Shown piece after piece: positions 51,384-59,700 of a stretch of 64,000 nt of DNA. The notes under the pieces are model-generated. The model made no database searches. It was not told where the DNA came from and was given only the letters and a program-made list of their open reading frames with translations. Source of the DNA: Martelella mediterranea (GTDB lineage: Bacteria > Pseudomonadota > Alphaproteobacteria > Rhizobiales > Rhizobiaceae); assembly GCA_003001975.1 (NCBI GenBank), contig PVUG01000002.1, positions 248,001 through 312,000 on the forward strand, in the 5' to 3' direction. Both the position numbers and the translations under genes were made by a program. Numbering within the stretch: position 1 is the stretch's first letter; each line of letters begins with the position of its first letter.

Positions 51384-51656
51384 TCAGTGTATGGTGATTT
51401 CGCCGGAGACCTGGCGCCATTCATTGGGACCGATCAACCGCTTGTGGGCATACCGCACCGAATGCAGCGGGCCGTCGAGATTCTGCTTCCAGAAATCCAG
51501 AAATTTGTGCATTTGCGGAAAATCGGGCGCGAGATCGTAGTCCTGCCAGAGATAGGTCTGGAGCAGATTGTCAAAATCAGGGAGACGATAAAGGATATGG
51601 GCCGTCGTCAGCCCATAGCCGGCAAGCTGCATTTCGAATTCGGACGCAAATCGCAT
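51384..51656 (-). CDS. Usg family protein
   Basis: 90 aa. LAGYGLTTAHILYRLPDF, LLQTYLWQDYDLAPDFPQMHKFLDFW and GPLHSVRYAHKRLI match the Usg proteins of Rhizobiales, small cytoplasmic proteins first noted near trp genes, of unknown function. ATG 51656 follows GAGGTGGAAC; earlier in-frame codons have no signal. It is convergent with deoA, with only 4 bases between stops. Confidence 0.85.
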   Translation of the reverse strand: MRFASEFEMQLAGYGLTTAHILYRLPDFDNLLQTYLWQDYDLAPDFPQMHKFLDFWKQNLDGPLHSVRYAHKRLIGPNEWRQVSGEITIH

Positions 51657-51793
51657 GTTCCACCTCATTGTCGTTGACAATTTCAGAGGCTGACGTATTT
51701 TCGCGACCGCTTCAATCCGAAAGTTTGATTTTTGATATATTTTTCAACGACTTGGCAGCACACCGCAGTGAGTGCTGCCAAGCCGAGCGACCC

Positions 51794-52606
51794 TCAGTCC
51801 CAGTCCGGCGCCCATTCCGGGTTGATCAGGCGTTCGCTCCTGTCGAGACTCCTGATACGGCCAATCTCGTCATCGCTGAGCACGATGTCGGCAGCGGCAA
51901 GATTGGATTTGACCCGCTCCGGCTTGCTTGAGGTCGGAATCACCACATGGCCTTCAGCCATGAGGAAGGCCAGCGCAATCTCGCCTTCGGACACGCCGTG
52001 AGCTTCACCGATGGCCTTCAGCACCGGATCTCCGGCAATCTTGCCCTGGGCAAGCGGCGAATAGGCGGTGAAGGCGATGCCGTTTTTGTCGCAATAGTCT
52101 GCCACCAGCCGGTTCTGGTGGAAAACATGGCACTCCACCTGATTGGCGGCGATCTTCCGGTCACCGAGAAGACCGGCGGCCTTGTCCATCAGCGCGCGGG
52201 TAAAATTCGACACGCCGATCTGTGCTGCAAGGCCCGCATCATGGACCGCGGCCAGCCGACCGATATAATCCTCGAACGCCGGACCGCCGGCGCGCCCCGG
52301 CCAGTGCAGCAGAAGAAGGTCAACCTTGTCGCGGCGGAGCTTGTCGAGGCTTTCTTCCACGCTTTTGCGGAAAGTCCCCTCATCGTAATTATCGATCCAG
52401 ACCTTGGTGGTTACGAAAACATCGCCCGGTTTCAGGCCGGAATCGGCAAGCGCGCGGCCCACCTCCGCCTCATTGTCATAGGCCTGCGCCGTATCGATAT
52501 GGCGATAGCCCGCCTCAAGGGCCGCAAGAACCGTCCGGTAGGCCTCGTCGCCACGCCGGCGCCAGGTGCCGAAACCGATTTGGGGAATACCGTTGATGGT
52601 CTTCAT
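51794..52606 (-). CDS. Aldo-keto reductase, 2,5-diketogluconate reductase-like
   Basis: 270 aa AKR5-type enzyme. IGFGTWRRRGDEAYRTVLAAL, YRHIDTAQAYDNEAEVG (Asp, Tyr), VFVTTKVWIDNY (Lys), LLLLHWPGRAG (His) and VVIPTSSKPERVKSNL (NADPH 2'-phosphate site) give a complete tetrad. It is NADPH-dependent and the carbonyl substrate is open. Its role next to the nucleoside operon is unclear; it is adjacent to a second reductase on the same strand. Confidence 0.88.
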   Translation of the reverse strand: MKTINGIPQIGFGTWRRRGDEAYRTVLAALEAGYRHIDTAQAYDNEAEVGRALADSGLKPGDVFVTTKVWIDNYDEGTFRKSVEESLDKLRRDKVDLLLLHWPGRAGGPAFEDYIGRLAAVHDAGLAAQIGVSNFTRALMDKAAGLLGDRKIAANQVECHVFHQNRLVADYCDKNGIAFTAYSPLAQGKIAGDPVLKAIGEAHGVSEGEIALAFLMAEGHVVIPTSSKPERVKSNLAAADIVLSDDEIGRIRSLDRSERLINPEWAPDWD

Positions 52607-52642
52607 GGTCCTGTCTCCGAAATATTCTATTCACTCTTGGTA

Positions 52643-53659
52643 TTATGGTCTGACCGGCCCGCTTCCCGCGCCGGTCTTGCCGATCGCCGAAGCGATGGCA
52701 TCAAGGTCATCGTCATCAAGCGCCAGCTTTGATGCGGCAATCCAGCCGTCGATCTGATCGGGCTTGCGCGCCCCGACAATGGCGCCCGTGAGCCCCGGCC
52801 AGGCCAGAACCCAGGCAATGGCAACAGCAGCCTGGCTGACACCGTGACGCTGCGCCACCGGTTTCAACGCTTCGGCAAGGGCCAGATTGGCCTCAAGCGC
52901 CGCGCCGTTGAAATTCGGGTTCCGCCTGCGCCAGTCGTCCTCGGGAAGGGATGCGGCGCGTTCTTTCGAAAACCGCCCGGTCAAAAGTCCGGCCTGCATC
53001 GGGCTGTAGCAGATGACGCCGGTTTTATTCTTTCGCGCCCAAGGCAACAGTTCGGCCGCCGTATCACGGCGGATTGCGGAAAACGGCGGCTGCAACGTAT
53101 CCACATGGCCGATTGTCTCGGCTGCCTCAAGGTCTTCAAGACCGTGATTGGAAAGGCCGATGGCGCGCACCTTGCCTTCCTTCTTCAGGTCGCACATCGC
53201 CCCCCAGTATTCGCCAAGCGGCACATCGTTCGACGGCCAGTGGACCTGGAGCAGATCAATGGCTTCGACACCGAGCCTTTTGAGCGACGCCTCGGTCTGC
53301 TTCCTGAGGCTGTCCGGATTGCCGATCCTTTGCGGTGTTTCCATCGGCTTGTCGTCGTTCCAGACCATGCCGCATTTGGTAAAGATGAAGGGGCGCTCCG
53401 ACCGGGCCATACCGGCAATTGCCCGGCCAACCACGTCCTCGGAATGCCCGAGACCATAAACGGCAGCGGTATCGATCCAGTTGATGCCGGCATCGACGGC
53501 CCTGTGGATCGCGGCAATGGAATCGCGGTCGTCCTGTGCGCCCCAGCCGGCCGCCCAGCCGCCGCCGCCAATTGCCCAGGCCCCGAACCCGGTGCGCGTG
53601 ATTGCGAGATCCGTCACACCAAGCTGGTTTTTGGGTAAATCTGCGGATGAAATTGTCAT
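52643..53659 (-). CDS. Aldo-keto reductase, YajO/Tas-like
   Basis: 338 aa. WIDTAAVYGLGHSEDVVGRA (Asp, Tyr), FIFTKCGMVW (Lys), IDLLQVHWPSNDVP (His) and GAIVGARKPDQIDGW (cofactor tail) form the AKR tetrad of the larger Tas/YajO class. It lies 36 bases upstream of the smaller reductase gene, probably in one transcript. No substrate can be named. Confidence 0.87.
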   Translation of the reverse strand: MTISSADLPKNQLGVTDLAITRTGFGAWAIGGGGWAAGWGAQDDRDSIAAIHRAVDAGINWIDTAAVYGLGHSEDVVGRAIAGMARSERPFIFTKCGMVWNDDKPMETPQRIGNPDSLRKQTEASLKRLGVEAIDLLQVHWPSNDVPLGEYWGAMCDLKKEGKVRAIGLSNHGLEDLEAAETIGHVDTLQPPFSAIRRDTAAELLPWARKNKTGVICYSPMQAGLLTGRFSKERAASLPEDDWRRRNPNFNGAALEANLALAEALKPVAQRHGVSQAAVAIAWVLAWPGLTGAIVGARKPDQIDGWIAASKLALDDDDLDAIASAIGKTGAGSGPVRP

Positions 53660-53722
53660 GAAAATTCCCCGGAAACCGCACCTGAAAAGGCACGTCAGTC
53701 TCGTTCCGGCTTGATGCCGGCT

Positions 53723-54139
53723 TTACTTTTTCTGGTAGGCCCGCGCCAGAATGAAGGCAAGGCCGGCAACAGCCGTCAGACCGGAAATCGGCTTTTCCCG
53801 CATCATCGTCGGAACGACGCCGACAAGCCCCTGCAACATATCCTCGGTCGCGTATTTTGCCGCACGATAGCGCCGGCGCTCGGCGCGGTTCATCAGCAAG
53901 GCATAGGCAAGCACGAAGACCGCCAATGTCAGGGAGGCGATTGCAATGGTCAGAGCCGCGCCAAGCGGACCGAAAATTTCTGCCAGCCAGATCGCGACTG
54001 CGATCACCCCGCTCACATAGGCCGACATGAACAGGAACAGAAGAATGACAACAATGATGGAGTTGCGTCTGGCAGACCGCGCCATGACGCGGCCATCGAC
54101 CGCCATCATGGCCGCCACCAGAGAGACGAAACGATCCAT
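53723..54139 (-). CDS. Holin-like (phage holin superfamily III/YqjE-type) membrane protein
   Basis: 138 aa with a cytoplasmic N-terminus, two adjacent long membrane helices (about residues 27-52 and 58-84) and a basic tail with a further weak hydrophobic stretch near the end (GLTAVAGLAFILA). It is encoded four bases after a DUF883-type gene, the same pairing as YqjD-YqjE of enterobacteria. The DUF883 partner may tether it or ribosomes to the membrane. Function uncertain. Confidence 0.7.
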   Translation of the reverse strand: MDRFVSLVAAMMAVDGRVMARSARRNSIIVVILLFLFMSAYVSGVIAVAIWLAEIFGPLGAALTIAIASLTLAVFVLAYALLMNRAERRRYRAAKYATEDMLQGLVGVVPTMMREKPISGLTAVAGLAFILARAYQKK

Positions 54140-54142
54140 GCC

Positions 54143-54478
54143 TTAACGCCGCGTCAGAAGCGCCGCAAGAAAACCGACGCCCGCAGCCACCAGAACGGAC
54201 TGCAGCGGACGGCTGCGGATATGGTCCTCGAAATCCTCTTCGAGCGACAGCGCTTCCTCGCGCGCCCGGTCATAGGCCTCCTGGCCTCTCCTGGTCGCGT
54301 CATCGCGGAATTTCTCGGCTCTCTCCCGGGCTTCGGAAGCCTTCTCGCCACCCAGCGAACCGATCAATTTCGTCAGCCCGGCGATGTCATCGCGCAACTG
54401 GTCGATCTGGGCCTGAATATCGGCCTCGGTCGTTTTGCCTGCAGAACCCTGTCCGCCGGTGCTTTTGCTTTCTGCCAT
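54143..54478 (-). CDS. DUF883 (ElaB/YqjD-like) membrane-anchored protein
   Basis: 111 aa. A long charged helix (about residues 20-80, coiled-coil-like, heptads around LRDDIAGLTKLIGSL and ARERAEKFRDDATRRGQEAYDRAREEA) is followed by a C-terminal anchor LQSVLVAAGVGFLAALLTRR. This architecture is that of the ElaB/YqjD family, which anchors ribosomes at the inner membrane in stationary phase. It is upstream of the holin-like gene. Confidence 0.85.
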   Translation of the reverse strand: MAESKSTGGQGSAGKTTEADIQAQIDQLRDDIAGLTKLIGSLGGEKASEARERAEKFRDDATRRGQEAYDRAREEALSLEEDFEDHIRSRPLQSVLVAAGVGFLAALLTRR

Positions 54479-54677
54479 GTTGGATCTCCCAATGCTTAAT
54501 CGGTTACTGATCCCATCAACGCATCAGTTCCGCTATTGTTCCAGCCGCCATCCGCTGCGCTTCGGGTTGCGGTTTCGGCCCTGCGAAAGGCCGAAAACGG
54601 CTGCTATCAATATCAAGCCTACGCCGGGGAACCATCGCACACAATAGCGAAGAATAATGCAGACGGCTCAGGAAGGG

Positions 54678-54890
54678 TCAGCTCGCGGCTGCGATCTGCT
54701 CATCGGGATCGTCGCCGGACCACTGCGCGATATGATCGCGGATTGTGCGGCGCAGTTCCTCCATCGAGCTGTAGAGGCCGCCATCCAGCGCATGAACGTG
54801 AAACTTGACGGCAACAAATCTGAGCCGTCCGTTTTCGGGAACAACGATCCCCACCGGCTGGCCGCCGAATTCAACCATCTGCTTTTTCAT
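54678..54890 (-). CDS. Small conserved-looking protein of unknown function
   Basis: 70 aa (MKKQMVEFGGQPVGIVVPEN...YSSMEELRRTIRDHIAQW). It reads as a compact beta-hairpin-plus-helix protein. The start at 54890 follows GGAG with an acceptable spacing. I do not recognise a family. It may be co-transcribed with the 37-codon ORF just upstream. Confidence 0.55.
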   Translation of the reverse strand: MKKQMVEFGGQPVGIVVPENGRLRFVAVKFHVHALDGGLYSSMEELRRTIRDHIAQWSGDDPDEQIAAAS

Positions 54891-54931
54891 GATAACCAAC
54901 TCCGGTCAGAAAAATGACCGGCCAATTTGTT

Positions 54932-55045
54932 TCAACCCAGGTGTGTGGTCGCGGTGACCATATCGCCCATGCGACAGCAACGCAGCATGCGATACATGCA
55001 GCCGGCTTCCGTCAGGACTTTTGTTTTCAGCGTCTCAAAAGACAT
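54932..55045 (-). CDS. 37-codon small ORF (cysteine-rich)
   Basis: ATG at 55045 preceded by GGGAGATGTTCA. It encodes MSFETLKTKVLTEAGCMYRM with LRCCRMGDM and stops 42 bases before the next small gene. It has a fair ribosome-binding site but no recognised domain; it could be a leader or a genuine small protein. Confidence 0.35.
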   Translation of the reverse strand: MSFETLKTKVLTEAGCMYRMLRCCRMGDMVTATTHLG

Positions 55046-55270
55046 TGAACATCTCCCACATTGCCAAGGGTTGGGCACCATGGCTATGGACCCGTTTTAC
55101 ACGAAATCCCGAATCAATACCCAGGTTGCATTTTGTGTATACCGACGAAATTCTTCAAAAACATGTCAAAACACGCCCAATGAAGAAAACTTAATTTTCC
55201 GGCCGGTTCACACGTCCCCGCGGGCGCGGGTCCTCCACACACTAGATAGAAAAACAATTCCGACAGACAA

Positions 55271-55301
55271 GAGGGGCCGCCAACAAATATGGCCGCCCCT
55301 C
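55271..55301 (-). terminator. Probable terminator of purU
   Basis: 11-bp arms GAGGGGCCGCC/GGCCGCCCCTC with one mismatch and a 9-base loop, 45 bases after the purU stop. The T-run on the minus strand is only partial. Confidence 0.5.
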
Positions 55302-55346
55302 AAAAATACAATCCTTGGATGTAACCAGCTACCAAAAGATCGGGGA

Positions 55347-56231
55347 TCACCCCATGCGTTCGGAGGCGTAGGACCCGGCAGAGGGCGGGAAGACAACCGT
55401 GCGGTTGCCATTGATGAAGACCCGGTGGTGAATATGGGCATGGATGGCGCGGGCCAGAACCAGCGCCTCCACATCGCGCCCGAGGGCAACATAGTCATCC
55501 GGGCTTTGCGAATGGGTGATGCGCACCGTCTCCTGCTCGATGATCGGCCCTTCATCGAGGTCCGGCGTGACATAATGCGCCGTTGCCCCGATCAGTTTGA
55601 CGCCGCGCTGATAGGCCTGCTTGTAGGGGTTGGCGCCCTTGAAACTCGGCAGGAAGGAGTGGTGAATGTTGATGACCTGCCCGATCATCTTGCGGCACAG
55701 CGCATCGGAAAGCACCTGCATGTAGCGCGCCAGCACCACAAGTTCCGCATCCGTCTGGTCGATCAGCTCGGCCAGACGCGCCTCGGCGGCCGGCTTCGTC
55801 TCTTTGGTCACCGGGATATGATAAAATGGGATGTCGTGATTGACGACAAGCTTCTGGTAATCGAGATGGTTCGAGACCACGCCGACGATATCGATCGGCA
55901 GCGCGCCGATGCGCCAGCGGTAGAGCAGGTCGTTCAGGCAATGACCGAAACGGGAGACCATGATCACCGTCTTCAGCCGGTAGGAACCGTCATGGAACTT
56001 GTAGTCCATGTCGAAGGGCGCGGCGATCGCGTCGAAACCTTCACGCAGCGCATCCAGCTTTGCTCCCGTCTCGGGAATGAAGCTGATCCGAATGAAGAAG
56101 CGGCCAGTCTCCAGGTCATCGAATTGGGAACTGTCGATGATATTACAGCCTTGCTCCGCCAGATAGCTGGAAATCGCCGCCACGATCCCGCGCGTGGAAG
56201 GACATGTCACCGTAAGCACGAAGTCTTTCAT
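55347..56231 (-). CDS. purU: Formyltetrahydrofolate deformylase
   Basis: 294 aa. The N-terminal ACT domain (about residues 1-80; VLTVTCPSTRGIVAAISSYL, SQFDDLETGRFFIRISF) senses one-carbon amino acids. The C-terminal formyltransferase-like domain has SRFGHCLNDLLYRW, VINIHHSFLPSFKGANPYKQAY (catalytic His/Ser region) and TAHYVTPDLDEGPIIEQE. It hydrolyses 10-formyl-THF to THF and formate, balancing one-carbon pools. Full length and typical. Confidence 0.95.
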   Translation of the reverse strand: MKDFVLTVTCPSTRGIVAAISSYLAEQGCNIIDSSQFDDLETGRFFIRISFIPETGAKLDALREGFDAIAAPFDMDYKFHDGSYRLKTVIMVSRFGHCLNDLLYRWRIGALPIDIVGVVSNHLDYQKLVVNHDIPFYHIPVTKETKPAAEARLAELIDQTDAELVVLARYMQVLSDALCRKMIGQVINIHHSFLPSFKGANPYKQAYQRGVKLIGATAHYVTPDLDEGPIIEQETVRITHSQSPDDYVALGRDVEALVLARAIHAHIHHRVFINGNRTVVFPPSAGSYASERMG

Positions 56232-56542
56232 GGTCTTTTCCCGTTCGTTGAGCGCTGGTTGCCCTTTTCAAGCAGCCGATCGGTCATAGAGGCTAGCGGA
56301 CGCGCTTTCAACTGCTCGAAGCGCATCTGACTATGAGGCGCGTCGCGGCGCTGTAACATCCACGACCTAAAGATGCGCATTGCCGCCATAAGCGCTCCGG
56401 CGTCTGTCTGTAAACGGCCGATGCCATGAAAGCGTCAAACGTCTGACTTGACTTGAAAGGGTTCCGCCGCGCTATAGTTTCAATAATTATCACCTGTCAT
56501 GATGGGGCCGAGCCACCCGCAGGCGGAATGGAGTCATAGTAT
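56232..56542. other. 311-bp divergent intergenic region
   Basis: Between purU (minus) and the GH5 gene (plus). TTGACT about 90 bases before the GH5 start is followed by TATAGT 19 bases later, a loose sigma70-like pair. No gene is seen. Confidence 0.35.
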
Positions 56543-57649
56543 ATGCGTCGTTCTACGGGATATTCGCGGGACCGGTCATTTTCCGCGAGACTGAAGAGGC
56601 CGTTTCATGTTGCCGCGCTTGCAACCGCGTCCCTTTCCATGGTGCTGTCGTCGACGGCAGCTTCTGCCCAGGGCTGTGAAATGACGCTCCACGGCATCAA
56701 TGTCGCCGGCGCCGAATTCGGCCAGCCGGGCCAGCCCTATGGACAGGGCTATATCTACCCGTCGAAGGAAACGATCGATTCCCTTGCCTCCGACAAGTTC
56801 AACGCGATCCGCCTGCCCTTCCTCTGGGAACGGCTTCAGCCCTCGCTGAACGGGGTTCTCGATTCGACCGAGCTTTCGCGCATACAGGAAACCGTCGAAG
56901 ACGCCCGCGACAACAATATGGTCGTCATTCTCGACCCGCATAACTATGCGCGGTACCACGGAAAGGTCATCGGAAGCCCCGATGTGCCGGTCGATGCCTT
57001 TGCCGATTTCTGGAAGCGGCTTTCCGCGGTCTTCGCCAATGACGAAGATATCATCTTCGGGCTGATGAACGAGCCGCACGACATCGAAGCCCCGGAATGG
57101 CTCACCGCCGCCAATGCCGCGATTGCCGCAATCCGCAATATCGGCGCAGGAAACCTGATCTTCGTTCCGGGCACTGCCTGGACCGGCGCCCACAGCTGGG
57201 ACCAGAATTTTTATGGCCCCTCGAACGCGTCCGTCATGACCGGCGTTGTCGACCCGCAGGACAATTTCGCTTTCGAAGTGCACCAATATGCCGATGCCGA
57301 CTATTCCGGCAAGGCCGACGACTGCAGCCATATCAAAGGCGCTGTCGACGCGGTCAGGAGCTTTACGGACTGGCTGAATGCCAATGACTATCAGGGCTTC
57401 CTCGGCGAGTTCGGCACTTCGGACCAGTTCAACTGCCTCCGGGGTCTGAAACAGATGGCCGACATCATCCAGAACGACCAGAAGGCCTGGATCGGCTGGG
57501 CCTATTGGGCCAGTGGCGACTGGTGGCCCCAAAACGCGCCGATGATCATTCAGCCGGACCTCAGGAACGGTGGCGGCGCGCAACTGCGCACCCTGCAGCC
57601 GATCCTCGCCAATAACGACCTTTCCCGCAACGCCTGCAATGGTCGCTGA
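56543..57649 (+). CDS. Secreted glycoside hydrolase family 5 enzyme
   Basis: 368 aa. A long basic N-terminus precedes a signal core and cleavage at ASAQ (about residue 42), then a GH5 barrel: [43 protein letters not shown] (acid/base Glu), [13 protein letters not shown] and GFLGEFGTS (nucleophile Glu). Both catalytic Glu are in place. GH5 enzymes cleave beta-1,4-glucans; in rhizobia they act on cellulose or exopolysaccharide. ATG 56543 lacks a strong Shine-Dalgarno (GGAG is 13 bases away). Confidence 0.88.
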   Translation: MRRSTGYSRDRSFSARLKRPFHVAALATASLSMVLSSTAASAQGCEMTLHGINVAGAEFGQPGQPYGQGYIYPSKETIDSLASDKFNAIRLPFLWERLQPSLNGVLDSTELSRIQETVEDARDNNMVVILDPHNYARYHGKVIGSPDVPVDAFADFWKRLSAVFANDEDIIFGLMNEPHDIEAPEWLTAANAAIAAIRNIGAGNLIFVPGTAWTGAHSWDQNFYGPSNASVMTGVVDPQDNFAFEVHQYADADYSGKADDCSHIKGAVDAVRSFTDWLNANDYQGFLGEFGTSDQFNCLRGLKQMADIIQNDQKAWIGWAYWASGDWWPQNAPMIIQPDLRNGGGAQLRTLQPILANNDLSRNACNGR

Positions 57650-57658
57650 CGGGGTCTT

Positions 57659-58720
57659 TCACCCGGCAACCGGCGCCCAGAGCACATCCTCGATACGGCG
57701 CGCGCCGGTCGCCAGCATGACCAGCCTATCGAAACCCAGAGCGATGCCGCTGGCCGGCGGCATATGCTGAAGCGCTTTCAGGAAATCCTCGTCAATCGGG
57801 TAGGTTTCGCCGTAGATGCGCTGTTTTTCCGCCATATCGGCTTCGAAACGCACCCGCTGCTCTGCGGCATCGGTCAGTTCGCCGAAGCCATTGGCAAGCT
57901 CAACGCCGCAGACATAAAGCTCAAACCGTTCGGCTGTCCGCGGGTCCGCCCCGCTTCTGCGGGCAAGGGCTGCCTCGGGGGCCGGATAGCAATCCAGAAA
58001 CGTCGCCCGGCCATGGCCGAGATTGGCTTCGATCTTTTCGACCAGCACACGCGAAAACAGATCCGACCAGGTGTCGTCGTCGCTGTATTGCAGCCCCTGC
58101 CCTTTCATCTGCGCGGCCAGTCCGTCACGTTCGGTCTTGCCGTCCGGTCCGATGGTTGAAAGAAGGTCAATCCCCGCATAGCGCTCGAAAGCTGCGGCAA
58201 CACTCAGACGTTCGATTTCGGCGAAGGGATCGCAGCTGCTTTCGCCCCGGGCAAAACGGTCCGTCCCGGCCGCTTCGGCCGCAAGCGACAGAAGCGCCGC
58301 ACAATCGGCAAACAGCCGGTGATAGGGTTCTTGGGCACGGTACCATTCCACCATGGTGAATTCGGGATGATGCAGCGGCCCGCGCTCTCGATTGCGGTAG
58401 ACATGGGAAAAGCTTACCAGCCGTTCTTCGCCGGCCGCCAGCAATTTCTTGGCGGTAAATTCCGGCGAGGTGTGCAGATACATGGTCTGCGCACCGCCGT
58501 CATTGCCGATCATCGCCGTTGAAAAGCCGTGCAGATGGGTTTCGTTTCCCGGTGAGACCTGCAGCGCCGGCAGGTCGGCCTCGACAAAGTCCTCGCCGGC
58601 AAACCAGTTGCGCATCGCTGTCATGATCCGGTTGCGCGCCATCAGCGCCGGCCGGCGGTCCTGGTGCCGGTCGGCGCGCCACCACTGCGATATTCCGGCG
58701 GGGTCGTTTTTGTCCGGCAT
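57659..58720 (-). CDS. epmA: EF-P--(R)-beta-lysine ligase
   Basis: 353 aa, lysyl-tRNA synthetase-like core without an anticodon domain. SRVYRNRERGPLHHPEFTMVEWYRA (class II motif 2), ELYVCGVELANGFGELTDA, then MPPASGIALGFDRLVMLATG (motif 3 with Arg). This domain set defines EpmA (GenX/PoxA), which attaches (R)-beta-lysine to Lys34 of EF-P. It is divergent from efp (142-bp gap). Its partner epmB is not in the window. Confidence 0.92.
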   Translation of the reverse strand: MPDKNDPAGISQWWRADRHQDRRPALMARNRIMTAMRNWFAGEDFVEADLPALQVSPGNETHLHGFSTAMIGNDGGAQTMYLHTSPEFTAKKLLAAGEERLVSFSHVYRNRERGPLHHPEFTMVEWYRAQEPYHRLFADCAALLSLAAEAAGTDRFARGESSCDPFAEIERLSVAAAFERYAGIDLLSTIGPDGKTERDGLAAQMKGQGLQYSDDDTWSDLFSRVLVEKIEANLGHGRATFLDCYPAPEAALARRSGADPRTAERFELYVCGVELANGFGELTDAAEQRVRFEADMAEKQRIYGETYPIDEDFLKALQHMPPASGIALGFDRLVMLATGARRIEDVLWAPVAG

Positions 58721-58861
58721 TTTTCCGCCTTTGCGTCAGCTTGCGCCCAATCAGGCGTTTGGCACTGGAATTCGGGGCGATTTTACGTTAGTCCCGCTCT
58801 CACGAATTCAAGGGAATGCGCGGTCTATAGATAGTCCCGGCCGCCAAAGCAAGGAAGTCTC

Positions 58862-59431
58862 ATGGTCAAGGTCATTGCCTCATCGCTGCGCAAGGGCAAT
58901 GTCGTCGATGTCGACGGCAAGCTCTATGTCGTTCTTACCGCCCAGAATTTTCACCCCGGCAAGGGCACGCCCGTCACCCAGGTCGACATGCGCCGCATTG
59001 CCGATGGCACCAAGGTTTCGGAACGGTGGAAAACAACGGAGCAGGTCGAGCGGGCCTTCGTTGAGGATACCGACCACACCTTCCTCTACAGCGACGGCGA
59101 AGGGTTCCACTTCATGAACCCGGAATCCTACGATCAGCTGACGATGAGCGCCGAGGACGTCGGTGACGCCGCCAACTACCTTTCCGAAGGCATGAATGTC
59201 ATCCTCTCCATTCATGAGGGGATCGCCATCTCGCTGGAACTGCCGCGCCACGTCACGCTCGAAATTACCGAGACAGAACCTGTGGTCAAAGGCCAGACGG
59301 CCTCCTCATCCTACAAGCCGGCCATGCTGTCGAACGGCGTGCGTACCATGGTGCCCCCGCACATCAACGCCGGCACCCGCGTGGTGATCCTGACCGAGGA
59401 CGGCTCCTACGTTGAGCGCGCCAAGGACTGA
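58862..59431 (+). CDS. efp: Translation elongation factor P
   Basis: 189 aa. The three beta-barrel domains are typical: [22 protein letters not shown], then [15 protein letters not shown] with Lys34 in PGKG (the modified residue), [31 protein letters not shown] and [10 protein letters not shown]-type C-terminus ([25 protein letters not shown]). It relieves stalling at polyproline. A perfect terminator follows at 59453. Confidence 0.97.
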   Translation: MVKVIASSLRKGNVVDVDGKLYVVLTAQNFHPGKGTPVTQVDMRRIADGTKVSERWKTTEQVERAFVEDTDHTFLYSDGEGFHFMNPESYDQLTMSAEDVGDAANYLSEGMNVILSIHEGIAISLELPRHVTLEITETEPVVKGQTASSSYKPAMLSNGVRTMVPPHINAGTRVVILTEDGSYVERAKD

Positions 59432-59452
59432 TTTTCCGGCAGTACGGGCATC

Positions 59453-59484
59453 AAAAAGGCGGGCCTTACGGTCCGCCTTTTTTT
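59453..59484 (+). terminator. Rho-independent terminator of efp
   Basis: Stem AAGGCGGGCC/GGTCCGCCTT with a TTAC loop and a run of seven T, 25 bases after the efp stop. Textbook form. Confidence 0.92.
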
Positions 59485-59527
59485 GTTGACAACCCTGTAA
59501 GCGATCACAGCTTTGCCCATCCCCCGC

Positions 59528-59640
59528 CGTCACCCCGGACTTGATCCGGGGTCCAGTAAGCGCAAGTCCTTGCGCGCAAAGACTCTTTCTGAAAGCGCAG
59601 AGCAAGCGGCCCTGGATACCGGCTCAAGGCCGGTATGACG
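59528..59640. repeat. Palindromic intergenic repeat element (REP-like)
   Basis: 113-bp inverted repeat. Left arm CGTCACCCCGGACTTGATCC, right arm GGCTCAAGGCCGGTATGACG, with CCAG/CTGG inner ends and a loop of 50 bases. Sequences of this GTCA-CCGG...CCGG-TGACG type recur in intergenic DNA of many Rhizobiales. It fills the space between the efp terminator and the dehydrogenase stop. Confidence 0.7.
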
Positions 59641-59700
59641 AAAGAAATACGGGACGAGCTTTGTCAACGCCCTGACGGTCCGCCCTTTTTCGTCCAGCAC

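Larger units (their letters stand above)
54900..55346. other. 450-bp region between small-ORF pair and purU
   Basis: Contains the 37-codon minus-strand ORF at 54932-55045 and the purU terminator at 55271-55301. The rest is AT-rich and carries no recognised gene, so it probably holds the promoter of the small ORFs. Confidence 0.4.
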
